NCBI RefSeq assembly: GCF_024679245.1
Contig: NC_090184.1
Span: 5,994,547-6,058,546 of the forward strand
Length of the DNA stretch: 64,000 nt
DNA from: Pseudorasbora parva
Lineage: Eukaryota > Chordata > Actinopteri > Cypriniformes > Gobionidae
Direction: 5' to 3'
A program made the position numbers and the translations under genes. Positions 1 through 13,188 of the stretch are shown here, one piece after another. Positions within the stretch are counted from its first letter, which is position 1, and each line of letters begins with the position of its first letter. The notes below the pieces were generated by a model. It did no database searches and was not told the DNA's origin. It saw only the letters and a program-made list of their open reading frames with translations.

Positions 1-520
1 AATGTAGATGTGATCAGTCACTAGAAAAATTTCAATTGGAGATTTTTTTTTTTTAACAGTGTATGAGCTCGTATGAACTCGACACTTCTAATGACTGTTG
101 TGGTTCTCGACCCTATTTTATCCACCCGAAATTAAAAGAGAATTATTATGTTTTTTGTTTTTTTTGTTTTTTTGGTCTTCCTAAGACTTATGAATTTTAC
201 CTTATGAAGTTTAAAGAAATTCAGAACAATTGGTCATTTATAAATTGAGTCACGCTGTGAACCGGAGCCATTTCAGAGTATAAACTCTCTTATGATCAAG
301 AGCTGTGAGCACATATTATAGGGTTCATGCTTGAAGGTGACCTGTGTTTGGTAGTCATTGCTGTCATGTGTGTTGCATATGTGTGTGTTTGCCACTGATT
401 CCACCATGGCACACTTTTTGTGTGCGAGACTGCATCCTGTGAACACCTGAGTCGGCACTCGCTCTGAGTGAATGACCGTCCACAGTAGCAGACATCAGAA
501 AAGTGCATGTGTGTAAGATT
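1..520. other. intron 1 sequence, nothing recognised
   Basis: AT-rich intronic DNA with T runs near 45-55 and 150-172. No open frame longer than about 60 codons and no repeat family that I recognise. Confidence 0.5.
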
Positions 521-521
521 A

Positions 522-533
522 CCCCCCCCCCCC

Positions 534-574
<41 letters not shown>
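522..574. repeat. compound (C)n(AC)n microsatellite
   Basis: About 15 C residues are followed by about 19 AC units. Open frames here are poly Thr-His or Val-Cys artefacts of the repeat. Confidence 0.95.
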
Positions 575-575
<1 letters not shown>

Positions 576-1075
576 AGCAGACCACAGGAAGACTTGTGGC
601 AGCGGCGACAGCCACTTCTAATTACGCACATCCGCCTTTGATGGCTTCTGAGATGGATTTATGTGGCCCATATGAAAAGATTTGATTTGCCGATGGGGTT
701 TTCATAGTAAACCTCAAAATTGTCAATGAAATATGAGCTTATGACCACCTGAATAGGGGTTTCGTCAACCGCCTTTGAAGTGTAGATCCAGAAAAAAAGT
801 ACATTTGAAGAATCTTTTATAAAATTGTACTCATTTTATATATGTACATATTTTGTTTAATTGTTTGCACTTATTTTGTTTAAATGTTATTTAGTTTGGG
901 ACACACTTTATATTAGTTGGCCTAACAACATTTAAATTAATAATTTGATACAATGCACTTATTGTGTACATGCATGTTTTTGCATTGTAATTGCATTTTG
1001 AAAATTAGCTCCCTGTAATTACATCTGTAATTAATTTCTGTAGTTACGTTTTATAATTACACTGTTGACACTTCC
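575..1075. other. intron 1 unique sequence
   Basis: Intronic AT-rich DNA between the microsatellite and the minisatellite; no feature seen. Confidence 0.5.
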
Positions 1076-2606
1076 CTTACACCTAACCCTACCATTAAAT
1101 CTACCCACAGCAACACACCTGTCCCTAACTTTACCCTTAAACTGACCCATACCACCACACCTGTCCCTAACTCTACCCTTAATCTGACCCATATCACCAC
1201 ACCTGTCTCTAACTTTACCCTTAAACTGACCCACACCACCACACCTGTCCCTAACTTTACCCTTAAACTGACCCATATCACCACACCTGTCCCTAACTTT
1301 ACCCTTAAACTGACCCACACCACCACACCTGTCCCTAACTTTACCCTTAAACTGACCCACACCACCACACCTGTCCCTAACTTTACCCTTAAACTGACCC
1401 ACACCACCACACCTGTCCCTAACTTTACCCTTAAACTGACCCATACCACCACACCTGTCCCTAACTTTACCCTTAAACTGACCCACACCACCACACCTTT
1501 CCCTAACTTTACCCTTAAACTGACCCACACCACCACACCTGTCCCTAACTTTATCCTTAAACTGACCCATACCACCACACCTGACCCTAACTTTACCCTT
1601 AAACTGACCCACACCACCACACCTGTCCCTAACTTTGACCTTAAACTTACCCATACCACCTTACCTGTCCCTAACTTTGACCTTAAACTTACCCATACCA
1701 CCACACCTGACCCTAACCTTAACCTTAAACTTACCCACACCACAACACCTGTCCCTAACTTTACCCTTAAACTGACCCACACCACCACACCTGTCCCTAA
1801 CTTTACCCTTAAACTGACCCATACCACCACACCTGTCCCTAACCTTAACCTTAAACTGACCCATACCACCACACCTGTCCCTAACCTTAACCTTAAACTT
1901 ACCCACACCACAACACCTGTCCCTAACTTTACCCTTAAACTGACCCACACCACCACACCTGTCCCTAACTTTACCCTTAAACTGACCCATACCACCACAC
2001 CTGTCCCTAAATTTACCCTTAAACTGACCCACACCACCACACCTGACCCTAACCTTAACCTTAAACTTACCCATACCACAACACCTGTCCCTAACCTTAA
2101 CCTTAAACTTACCCATACCACCACACCTGTCCCTAACCTTAACCTTAAACTTACCCACACCACAACACCTGTCCCTAACTTTACCCTTAAACTGACCCAC
2201 ACCACCACACCTGTCCCTAAATTTACCCTTAAACTGACCCACACCACCACACCTGTCCCTAACTTTACCCTTAAACTGACCCACACCACCACACCTGTCC
2301 CTAACTTTACCCTTAAACTTACCCACACCACCACACCTGTCCCTAACTTTACCCTTAAACTGACCCACACCACCACACCTGTCCCTAACTTTACCCTTAA
2401 ACTTACCCACACCACCACACCTGTCCCTAACTTTACCCTTAAACTGACCCACACCACCACACCTGTCCCTAACTTTACCCTTAAACTGACCCACACCACC
2501 ACACCTGTCCCAAACTTTACCCTTAAACTGACCCACACCCCCACACCTGTCCCTAACTTTATCCTTAAACTGACCCACACCACCACACCTGTCCCTAACT
2601 TTACCC
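1076..2606. repeat. 42-bp minisatellite, about 36 units
   Basis: A tandem array of a 42-bp unit whose core on the + strand runs cctgtccctaactttaccct then taaactgacccacaccacca. Unit types differ mainly in the middle (ctttaccctt versus ccttaacctt versus tttgacctt) and in acccacacc versus acccatacc. The C-rich units carry one telomere-like ccctaa each, but the array is not a telomere repeat. Because 42 is a multiple of 3, long frames on the minus strand stay open, up to 535 codons with the 14-residue periodicity GKVRDRCGGVGQFK or its frame shifts. They have no supporting start or splice context and are best read as artefacts. Edges are degenerate (first unit near 1076, last near 2606). Confidence 0.95.
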
Positions 2607-2978
2607 GTATCCACCTCAATATCAGCAAAAGTGTTTTCCAATACAATATAAACAATATATACATTTTTATGTAAGCACAGTTAAGGCCACCTAATATAAA
2701 GTGGGACCAATGTTTGTTTTTATGATATTGTATTTATTAAATGTTGTTAAATGTTTAATATGTATCTGCAATTTAATAGCCAGTGATCCTGATATGGCAA
2801 TACACTTAAATGCTACTACTACTAATACTACTACTTTGAAATGTAAAAATGTACTGTGATGGAATTTAATATTATACATTTTGTATAATTCATGTGAGAA
2901 AATTAAATGTATTTTTTAGTTTAGGTGAGTTTAAATTTAATGAATCTATCTTATGATTTTGCATTTCTTTTCCCCTAG
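2607..2978. other. end of intron 1
   Basis: AT-rich intronic sequence up to the exon 2 acceptor; a short (CTA)n stretch near 2811-2835. Nothing else recognised. Confidence 0.5.
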
Positions 2979-3027
2979 GATTCCATTTAAAATCGGACAA
3001 CCAAGGAAACAGATTGTTTCAAAAACG
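2979..3027 (+). CDS. bin3: bin3 exon 2 (N-terminal lead-in to BAR domain)
   Basis: After a pyrimidine-rich acceptor ending in ccctag, the exon reads IPFKIGQPRKQIVSKT and stops at donor gtaaga. The first base completes a codon begun in exon 1, expected to be the Trp of a Met-Ser-Trp start. The segment corresponds to the basic, amphipathic N-terminus just ahead of the BAR helices. Such segments help N-BAR proteins insert into membranes; that role is family knowledge, not visible here. The exon is too short for an ORF scan and was found by peptide and splice sites. It ends in phase 0. Confidence 0.9.
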
Positions 3028-3534
3028 GTAAGAAATTTACTAGATTTTCCTGTTCTTTTCCCTATTTTTACTGTTTTTTGTGATTCCTGTGCCACGAAAT
3101 GGAATTGCAAAAATAATTAGTTTTCAAACAGGACTCTCAAACTAAATAATATTAATACTTATTTTACATAATATTTTCCAATATAATATGCAATTACAAC
3201 ATTTTAATCTATTTTAAAACAAAATTAAATAGTGTCGAAGGGTACACTTTTATTTTGATTGCTCACTTTAGAAATTCTATTAACATTACGTAACTTTGTT
3301 AAAACATGTCTACTCAGATTAACATGGGGACTTGGGGGTAAAGTAATTTTACCTCAGGACATCTGTAATATTAATGGGCAATTCACACGGGATGAGACAT
3401 CTCAGTAAAACTAGCAGAAGTGGGAGGAGTAACTCTCTTTACGCACATTAGTAACCTCATGTATGTATGACGTTGCTGTTATCACTTGAGCAAACACACA
3501 ACATGCGTGACAGTCTGAACTACGTCTTCTATCT

Positions 3535-3599
3535 AATATATATATATATATATATATACATACACATATATATACATATATACATACACATATATATAT

Positions 3600-3686
<87 letters not shown>
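3535..3686. repeat. (TA)n/(CA)n compound microsatellite
   Basis: TA repeats interrupted by acacatata and CACACA blocks, abutting the left side of a Tc1 element. The outer left arm of that Tc1 is missing here, so the repeat seems to have replaced it. Confidence 0.93.
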
Positions 3687-3688
<2 letters not shown>

Positions 3689-5185
3689 CTAAAAAAATTT
3701 TTTCCAGAAATCACAATATATGAATTTTTAACTATTTTCTAATATGATACAGCTGCAAATAAGTATTTGAACGCCTGTCTATCAGCTAGAATTCAGACCC
3801 TCAAAGACCTGTTAGTCTGCCTTTAAAATGTCCACCTCCACTCCATTTATTATCCTAAATTAGATGCACCTGTTTGAGGTTGTTAGCTGCATAAAGATAC
3901 CTGTCCACCCGATACAATCAGTAAGAATACGACTACATGGCCAAAACCAAAGAGCTGTCTAAAGACACTAGAGACAAAATCGTACACCTCCATAAGACTG
4001 GAAAGGGCTATGGGGAAATTGCCAAGCAGCTTGGTGAAAAAAGGTCCACTGTTGGAGCAATCATTAGAAAATGGAAGAAACTAAGCATGACTGTCAATCT
4101 CCCTCAGACTGGGGCTCCATGCAAGATCTCACCTCGAGGGGTCTCAATGATCCTAAGAAAGGTGAGAAATCAGCCCAGAACTACACTGGAGGAGCTGGTC
4201 AATGGCCTGAAAAGAGCTGGAACTACCGTTTCCAAGGTTACTGTTGGTAATACACTAAGACGTCATGGTTTGAAATCATGCATGGCACGGAAGGTTCCCC
4301 TGCTTAAACCAGCACATGTCCAGGCCAGTCTTAAGTTTGCCAATGACCATTTGGATGATCCAGAGGAGTCATGGGAGAAAGTCTTTTGGTCAGATGAGAC
4401 CAAAATAAAACTTTTTGGTCATAATTCCACTAAACGTGTTTGGAGGAAGGAGAATGATGAGTACCATCCCAAGAACACCATCCCTACTGTGAAGCATGGG
4501 GGTGGTAGCATCATGCTTTGGGGGTGTTTTTCTGCACATGGGACAGGGCGACTGCACCGTATTAAGGAGAGGATGACCGGATCCATGTATTGCGAGATTT
4601 TGGGGAGCAGCCTCCTTCCCTCAGTTAGAGTATTGAAGATGGGTCGAGGCTGGGTCTTCCAACATGACAATGACTCAAAGCACAAAGCCAGGATAACCAA
4701 TGAGTGGCTCTGTAAGAAGCATATCAAGGTTCTGGCGTAGCCTAGCCAGTCTCCAGACCTAAACCCAATAGCGAATCTTTGGAGGGAGCTCCCTGTTTCT
4801 CAGCAACGGGCCAGAAACCTGACTGATCTAGAGAAGATCTGTGTGGAGGAGTGGGCCAAAATCCCTCCTGCAGTGTGTGCAAACCTGGTGAAAAACTACA
4901 GGAAACGTTTGACATCTGTAATTGCAAACAGACTACTGTACCAAATATTAACATAGATTTTTTCAGGTGTTCAAATACTTATTTGCAGCTGTATCATACA
5001 AATAAATAGGTAAAAAAAACATATATTCTGATTTCTGTTTTTTTTTTAGTGTTTTTGTTTTTTTTAGATTATGTCTCTCTTAGTGGACATGCACCTACGA
5101 TGACAATTTCAGACCCCTCCATGATTTCTAAGTGGGAGAACTTGCAAAATAGCAGGGTGTTCAAATACTTATTTTCCTCACTGTA
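3687..5185 (+). mobile_element. Tc1-like transposon, copy 1 (left tip lost)
   Basis: The element contains the inner-arm motif gctgcaaataagtatttgaa, a transposase reading + (3937-4956), and a right arm that ends caaatacttattttcctcac-tgta. It is the same family as the minus-strand copy at 21206-25480: the arms and coding region match closely. The outermost part of the left inverted repeat is absent and the (TA)n tract takes its place. The right tip is followed by TG, so a clean TA duplication is not visible. Confidence 0.9.
3937..4956 (+). pseudogene. Tc1 DD34E transposase, one nonsense codon and lost catalytic Glu
   Basis: The frame runs for 340 codons counting the final stop and starts [20 protein letters not shown]. 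It has two N-terminal helix-turn-helix regions (about residues 5-110) and then the DDE catalytic region. The aspartates are D153 (WSDETK) and D244 (FQHDND). The third acidic residue should be 34 residues later in NPIEN, but codon 279 is GCG (Ala). Codon 268 is TAG where relatives have Trp (VLA-W-PSQSP). After the stop the same frame continues to [14 protein letters not shown] and a terminal TAG at 4954. There are no frameshifts; about two codons are missing after WREL. The protein would be truncated and catalytically dead. Confidence 0.92.
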
Positions 5186-5538
5186 TGTTTTATAAAACAG
5201 TTAGGTCCAGTCTAACGATTCTGATTGGATTGTGTTGGTAATAGACACTTTGTGTCTTAGTGTAGACGTTACGTAGAATGTATATTGGGGACCTTTATTA
5301 AAAAAATAGTTAAGCTACTTTAACACAAGCAGGGACGGCCATTTGTATCTTAAATGTGCGAGTCTTCTAGTTTCAGCTGCTTGCAGTTATTTTTAGCTGT
5401 GCAAAAGAGCTTGTTATTCTGCTTGACAATGTAAACTGGTGTTCTTAGCATATTCATTTAATGTATTGTTTTAATTACAAAACAATCAAGTAGTTATTTA
5501 TTTTTACTTTTACTGCACTGTTATTCTTGTAGTTATTT
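5186..5538. other. intron 2 unique sequence
   Basis: Intronic DNA between the Tc1 and a MITE; no feature recognised. Confidence 0.45.
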
Positions 5539-5964
5539 AAAGGATGAGTTCACCCAAAAATAAATTCATTATCCATTTTTTTTTCTCACCCATATGTTCC
5601 AAACCTGTAAGACTTTTGTTCATCTTCAGAACACAATTGAAGATCTTTCTGATTAATCCCATCGACCCATCACTAAAAGTCATTATTTAGGTTTTTTTTT
5701 TTGCGCACAAAAACTATTCTCGTCACTTCATAAAATGATTGTAGAGCCTGTAGTGAGATGGGCTTTGTACCGACGTCTTTAGTGCCTTTATGGGTCTTGA
5801 GAAAGGAAATGACATTGGTGTCAATAAAGGCATTTCTGAGCCTTCGGATTTCAACAAAAATATCTTCACTTCCGAAGATGAACGGAGGTCTTACGGGTGT
5901 CGAACTACATGAGGGTGAGTATTTAATGACAGAATTTATATTTTTTTGGTTGAACTAACCCTTT
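5539..5964. repeat. MITE with GTTCACCC-type inverted ends
   Basis: Left end aaaggatgagttcacccaaa; right end reads ggttgaactaaccctttc, its approximate inverse. Interior includes the common fish motif for this family, gagggtgagtatttaatgac. Other arms of the family appear at 6330-6425, 10481, 12948, 32090, 33110 and 63930. Confidence 0.75.
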
Positions 5965-6264
5965 CTGTTGATCTGTTGACCATATAAAGCAATCAAGTCT
6001 CTTAATTTTTTTTATTAAATTATTAGATTTATGATCTTTTTAAAATGATGAGAGCGTAAATATGAACACAATGTTCAACTATATATTACTGACCTGCCCG
6101 CATTGACACTATATGATGATTGCACTGAGCTGGAGGACACTTTTTTCACCAGAACAGCTATACAGCCAAATCTAATTCTGTTGCATTATCTTTCTGCTTA
6201 ACACTGTGAAGTTACTTTGAAACAATCAACATTGTAAAAAGTGTTATATATATATAGGTGACTT

Positions 6265-6425
6265 GACTTTATGAACGTTTTGAAGCTTAAAAGTGGTATG
6301 TGCATAGAAGGGATGGAAAGCTCTCAGATCTCATCAAAAAATATCTTCATTTGTGTTCCAAAGATGAATAAAGGACTTATAGGTTTGAAACGACATGCGG
6401 GTGAGTCCTTTAATGACTTCAAATT
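6265..6425. repeat. right-arm fragment of the GTTCACCC MITE family
   Basis: Contains tttgaaacgacatgcgggtg followed by agtcctttaatgac, equivalent to the right arm at 5905-5935. No left arm is seen next to it. Confidence 0.55.
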
Positions 6426-6793
6426 TACTGCAGCAAATGAATCGGTCTCCTCGCACATTTACAGAAAATAGCTTACTTCTGCATTGCAAAATAAGGTGGA
6501 TAGAATGCAGATGTGCCCAGCAAAAAATTATCAGCTCCCAACTTTTGCGCTTTTTTTAGTTGTTGCTCTATCTATAGACCAGAATATCATGGAGACTTGG
6601 GGATGTATATTTTGTAGGGGTGTCAACAATAATCGATTCGGCGATGCATCGCGATGCGGGGCATGAACGATTCAGCATCGATGCGGCAAAGTGCCATAAT
6701 CGATTATGTCACTGTTTATTTTCTGGGGGACGATAAAGTTGTGAAGTTTCAAATACTTCCGGTTCCGGGAGAATAACAACAACAACAAGGAAG

Positions 6794-6865
6794 ATGGCTG
6801 AGGCGGAGGGAGATGACCGCGATAGACGGGTTATTAAAAACGCGCTAACGCGTTTGTACGTACGC
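6794..6865 (+). pseudogene. possible hAT/ZBED first-exon remnant
   Basis: A short frame opens ATG GCT GAG GCG GAG GGA GAT GAC in good initiation context (ggaagATGG). Acidic MAEAE-type starts are common in fish BED-finger hAT transposases. The frame degrades within about 25 codons and no zinc-binding cysteines are seen. Its downstream end is uncertain. Confidence 0.35.
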
Positions 6866-6996
6866 ATATATTTTTTGCACAATAATAAATTAATCTATAA
6901 TGACGAAATACGGTGCAATTCACCTTTATTCCACAAGGTGGCAATGTCTGATTCCCAATGATGAAGTGACGTTTCACTCATAGTTACCTCTGACAG

Positions 6997-7294
6997 AAAA
7001 CGAAACTATAATTATAATCTGCAAAACTTGAAATGGCTTAGTGATTTACTTCAGAGAGCAAGTACTAAACACAATCATATGTTAGTGTCACTGTCTCTTG
7101 ATGATGGATGTGGTCAAGAAGCTGTCAGTGATCAAAATATTGATTTTGAAGACATTGAAAATGAGTTTGGAGAATATGCTGGAGATCGCGAATATGAGGC
7201 AGATGCTGAATATACTGGTAAACGAGCTCTGACGAGGTCATATGATGATGGTATTAAACATCTGCTCAAACTGAATCCTTCCAAGCTCCAAAAG
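6997..7294 (+). other. exon-like open segment inside hAT A, function unknown
   Basis: A candidate acceptor ttacctctgacag is followed by about 99 open codons and a good donor AAG|gtaacg. The peptide includes NLKWLSDLLQRASTKHNH, an acidic stretch DIENEFGEYAGDREYEADAE, and ends LLKLNPSKLQK. I do not recognise the family. It does not look like a hAT catalytic domain. It could be an internal transposase exon of an unfamiliar hAT lineage, or a host exon captured by the element. It lacks its own ATG at the start, so it would be an internal exon. Confidence 0.45.
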
Positions 7295-7734
7295 GTAACG
7301 AAATAGGTTTTATTTTATTCTTCTGTAGCTGTTACTCTAAAATCTGGAGTTTTATATATTATCACGACAGGTAGAGGTCTATCCATGTTAAATATAGATC
7401 TGGGTCGCTAACGACCTGAATATGTAAGAATGTTTGGTGAAACAGTCATGCATTTAAGGGTTAATTGCATTTTATTTAATTTTATTTAATTAAATTTTAT
7501 TTTATTTAATAACTTTTATGTCAAAGATACAGGAGACACATAGCAGCCAATACAATCTGTTGTTTAATATCTGCTTGTATTGCCTCATGACTGATGAAAA
7601 GTTTGCTTTGTGTGCAGTAGAATTTTGATGCATCGCAATGCATCGTAGAATCGAATTGAATCGAATCGTTACCTGGTGAATCGTAATCGAATCGAATCGT
7701 GAAGGCAGTGCCAATGCACACCCCTAATATTTTG

Positions 7735-8808
7735 TAGGGCTGTCAAACTATTAAAAAAATTAATCGCGATTAATCGCATGATTGTCATGAGCTAACTCGC
7801 GATTAATCGCAATTTAATCGCAGATTTTTATTTGTTGTACATGTATCTTAAATTAAGTTTGAATTAAGTTTTTAATACTCTAATCAACATATTTGGACAA
7901 ATATGCATGCTTTATGTAAATGTACGATTATTATTAGTGAAACCATATAATACTTATTCATTAATAATCAATAAAACAGCATGAAGACTAGATATGTTAC
8001 AAAGGTCATAGATGTTTATCAAAGAACTTCATGTCTCTTAAGTCTAGCTTAAAAATTCAGAATAAGGAGGGAATTCTCCCATTATAAGAATATAAATAAA
8101 GGTAATATTACTGGCAGTTTAGTTCAGAACAGGGCACAGTTCGTATGAAAACTGGTAATGTGAAAGCTGTCATGCGGACCTGTGAGCGCACCAGTAACAC
8201 ACCATACCCGGTCCATATTCCATGAGTAGGAATATAGTGCGGCCCCTTTAAGAGAGGCGCACTCTCCATTGAACTGCCGGTATTTTGCGCGTGCTCGCCG
8301 AACTATGCCTCGATTCACGTGAGCAGTGTGAAAAACACAGACTCGGGAGCGTTCTTGTTCAAAAGAGTAACCTGTGCATTCGTTTTAGCCGATTGTAATG
8401 CATTTAGTTCAATATAACACATGCACTGTAAGTGGTGATGTGTCAATGATTTACCTCAGACATGAGCGAGAGTGAGCTTCAGTGTATTCACGCATCGCGC
8501 TCTGACTGCAGAGAATGTGCTCAATGTAAACAGACTTTTCTTCCGACCTGGTGTCTATGGTTAAACAGAAAATATGGTAGCTTATAGGCAATAACTGCAC
8601 TTTTAGTTTAGAATATTAATGATAACCATTTTCTTTCCCTATTAATGTTTGCTGCTGCATCCTTTACATCTATGGCTTATCCCGATTTCTCCAACTACGG
8701 GCTATGATCAAACAGAAAATGTGCGCTGCGTTAACGCGCGTTAAATTTAGTGCCGTTAAAATGAATTTGCGTTAACGCGTTATTAATGTGTTAACTTTGA
8801 CAGCCCTA
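7735..8808. mobile_element. hAT transposon B, non-autonomous
   Basis: Ends TAGGGCTGTCAAA and tttGACAGCCCTA are inverse. Its 8-bp flanks are both atattttg (7727-7734 and 8809-8816). Subterminal taatcgcgattaatcgc repeats at the left and gcgttaacgcg at the right are typical of this fish family. No transposase coding remains. It sits directly against hAT A with only the shared target copy between them. Confidence 0.93.
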
Positions 8809-8816
8809 ATATTTTG

Positions 8817-9683
8817 ACATGTGCAAGTATGCACACACCCCATTGCGACAACCATTTTTCTCAGGAGTGTGCCACCGCAAATGAGAAGATCTAGTTTTCC
8901 AGTATATTTGACTCCAGTGCTGTGGTTGGAGTTTGAGTCATTGTTTAAATAGATCAACTGTGAGTTCATAAGCTCTTCTCTGTTGTGGACACCGTACACT
9001 TGTGTGTCCGTAAGTGGGCGTCCTGATTTCTTCCTTATTTTTGAGAGGTCAATCAACATCTTTTTTTCTTATTTTCCCCTCATCACCTCGCTCCCTAACT
9101 CGCCTCCTTTCCTGTTACACCACACTTCCATGGTCACCCATGAGTGGGCAGGCCGCAGGCCGGACACACGGTCTAAACGGGATACCGACTGCCTGCCTTT
9201 CCAAATATTGTTTATTTACAGACTTTGCCCACCGAACCACAGGACAGGAACCCCTACTGCTGCAATTATGGCATCATTAACCCCCTACACACAGCGGTAG
9301 GGTGGCATGGACACAAACTAATGTGGCAACTGAAGGGCACTGCAATAATTACAGGACCTCCTGCAACTGCTGATTTCCAAATGAAAGATTTAGCTTGTTC
9401 TGTTTCCTTAATCGTTTTTTTTTTTTTTTTTGATCTCGCTGGCGTTCTTCAGAGATCTCGCCTAATAGCTAAAACGTCCCAAACTGAAATCCAACTCACG
9501 TTTTTCTTCTTGCATGCATCTATTGGCTTTACGTTCTGCAGCCCCGTAGATCCTGTTTTTGTGATTACACACCCAAGGGAACTTGTAGAAAACTAGAGCA
9601 GTTTGCCCACACACTTCTTTAAAGAGATCTTTCTATCCATTCTTCTCGTTCCACTCTCATATCTCTCTACATGTTCTCCACAG
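8817..9683. other. end of intron 2
   Basis: Intronic sequence with a T run near 9414-9431. Open frames are short and unsupported. No repeat recognised. Confidence 0.5.
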
Positions 9684-9724
9684 GTTGAAAGGGACTTTGA
9701 GCGGCAATATGAGAAGCTCCAAAA
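9684..9724 (+). CDS. bin3: bin3 exon 3 (start of BAR helix 1)
   Basis: The acceptor ttctccacag is followed by 41 nt reading VERDFERQYEKLQ plus two bases of a Lys codon, then donor gtaagt. VERDFE is the characteristic opening of the BIN3 BAR region. The phase (ends after two codon bases) fits the next exon, which begins with the G that completes AAG. The exon is flanked by repeat-free sequence on both sides for several hundred bases. Confidence 0.9.
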
Positions 9725-10480
9725 GTAAGTTGACATGTCCGATGTTGTTATTTTTATTTTTATTCTTATTCGATGTGTTCTGTTGCCCACAGAGCTTTGC
9801 ATGTTTCTGAGTATCATTAGCTAGAGTGCAGCAAGAACTCAAATATATGTTTTCCTAACAAGAACAAACCAAAGCAGTACATCGATTTTAAAAATAGATC
9901 GACATTGGATCTGAAACCTTTTGATTTGATCAAAACCATGGCGCCAGTCTAGGTTTTCCAAAGGATTTCTACACTGGTGACGAGACCCTGATGCATCATT
10001 TGTTTCTCCCCAGTCATGACAGAAGATAAGTGATTCTTGTATGACACAATGAAAGCATGGTTACAGGGTTCTCAGTGCCCTAAATGAGAGTCTGAGGAAA
10101 TGCCTTCAGTCTTAATCCATATGTATTTTCATGCATAGACCTGTGTCTACAGCGTATTTCCTGGCCATTACACTTCAGGACTGTATAGACAATGTAATCC
10201 ATGAGTTCTGATTAATGGGAAGGGGTAAATCTCACAAAACCTTTCAAGGACATATCTAGGTCATATTTCATCCCAAAATTGAGACTATTTTAAGACTAAA
10301 AGGGGGGGGGGGGGTATACATTTGCTAAAGTATACATTTGCTTATATGATGATTTAAATAAAATAAATAAAAACATTGCATTACATTTTTTAAAATTAAA
10401 TATCCACAAACAAATGACAAAATATCACAATAAAAATTAAGTTAAATTTCTGAAACATTATAGTAATCTGAATTTGAGTG
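9725..10480. other. start of intron 3
   Basis: Intronic DNA with a 14-base G run near 10301-10314; otherwise nothing recognised. Confidence 0.5.
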
Positions 10481-11047
10481 TTAAAGGGTTAGTTCACCCA
10501 AACATGAAAATTAGCCCATGATTTACTCACCCTCAAGCCATCCTAGGTGTTTATGACATTGTTCTGTCTGCTTTATAATGGCAGTGACTGGCAGTCCAAA
10601 ATTTGAAGCCCAAAAAAGTGCATCCATCCATTATAAAAGTGCTTCACACGGCTATGCGGGTTAATAAAAGCCCTCTTCACTCTGTTATATTGCAGCTATT
10701 TGCTAAAATCATTTAAGTTCTTTTTTTTCTCAATAATGTACACACAGCACCCCATATTTACAGAAAAACACACAATTGTTGACATTTTTGCAGATTTATT
10801 AAAAATGAAGAACTTAAATATCGCATGGTCCTAAGTATTCAGGCTCTTTGCTGTGACACTCATATATTTAACTCAGGTGCTGTCCATTTCTTCTGATCAT
10901 CCTTGAGATGGTTCTACACCTTCATTTGAGTCCAGCTGTGTTTGATTATACTGATTTATGCTTATGCTGACTTGATTAGGAAAGCCACACACCTATCTAT
11001 GTCTAAGACCTTACAGCTCACAGTGTATGTCAGAGCAAATGAGAATC

Positions 11048-12670
<1,623 letters not shown>

Positions 12671-13000
12671 ATACTTAGGACCATGTGATATTTAATTTTT
12701 TTCTTTTTTAATAAATCTGCAAAAATTTCAACAATTCAGTGTTTTTCTGTCAATATGTGGTCTGTGTGTACATTAATGAGAAAAAAAAGAAGAAAAAAAC
12801 TTAAATTATTTTAGCAAGTGGCTTCAGTATAACAAAGTGTGAAACATTTAAGGGGGTCTGAATAGTTTTCATACCCACTGTAGACCTAGGATGGCTTGAG
12901 GGTGAGTAAATCATGGGCTTTTCATTTTAAGGTGAACTACCCATTTTAATTCCTATGAAATTATTGTCTATGTATTTATATATATCGGGGGCAATCTTTG

Positions 13001-13058
13001 TGTATATGTATATATGTGTATATGTATATATGTGTATATGTATATATGTATATATGTA

Positions 13059-13156
<98 letters not shown>
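13001..13156. repeat. (TA)n with TGTATA interruptions
   Basis: About 155 bp of alternating TA, preceded by tatatgtgta units. It lies just left of a Tc1 insertion that used a TA target. Confidence 0.95.
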
Positions 13157-13157
<1 letters not shown>

Positions 13158-13188
13158 TTTTTTTTTTTTTTAATATATTTCATATATA

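Larger units (their letters stand above)
6615..7726. mobile_element. hAT transposon A, non-autonomous
   Basis: Ends TAGGGGTGtc and caCACCCCTA are inverse. An exact 8-bp target duplication, atattttg, lies at 6607-6614 and 7727-7734. Subterminal regions are rich in atcgatt/gatgcatcg repeats (6637-6710 and 7622-7710). An ATG at 6794 begins MAEAEGDDRDRR, similar to first exons of BED-finger hAT transposases, but no transposase core follows. The right duplication copy is shared with the next hAT element. Confidence 0.93.

Noticed and set aside
1076..2606. Interstitial telomere repeat
   Set aside because: Units contain one ccctaa each, but the period is 42 bp and not (CCCTAA)n.
1057..2664. 535- and 326-codon open frames on the minus strand
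   Set aside because: They are translations of the 42-bp minisatellite, open because the unit is divisible by three; several frames are open at once and no gene signal surrounds them.
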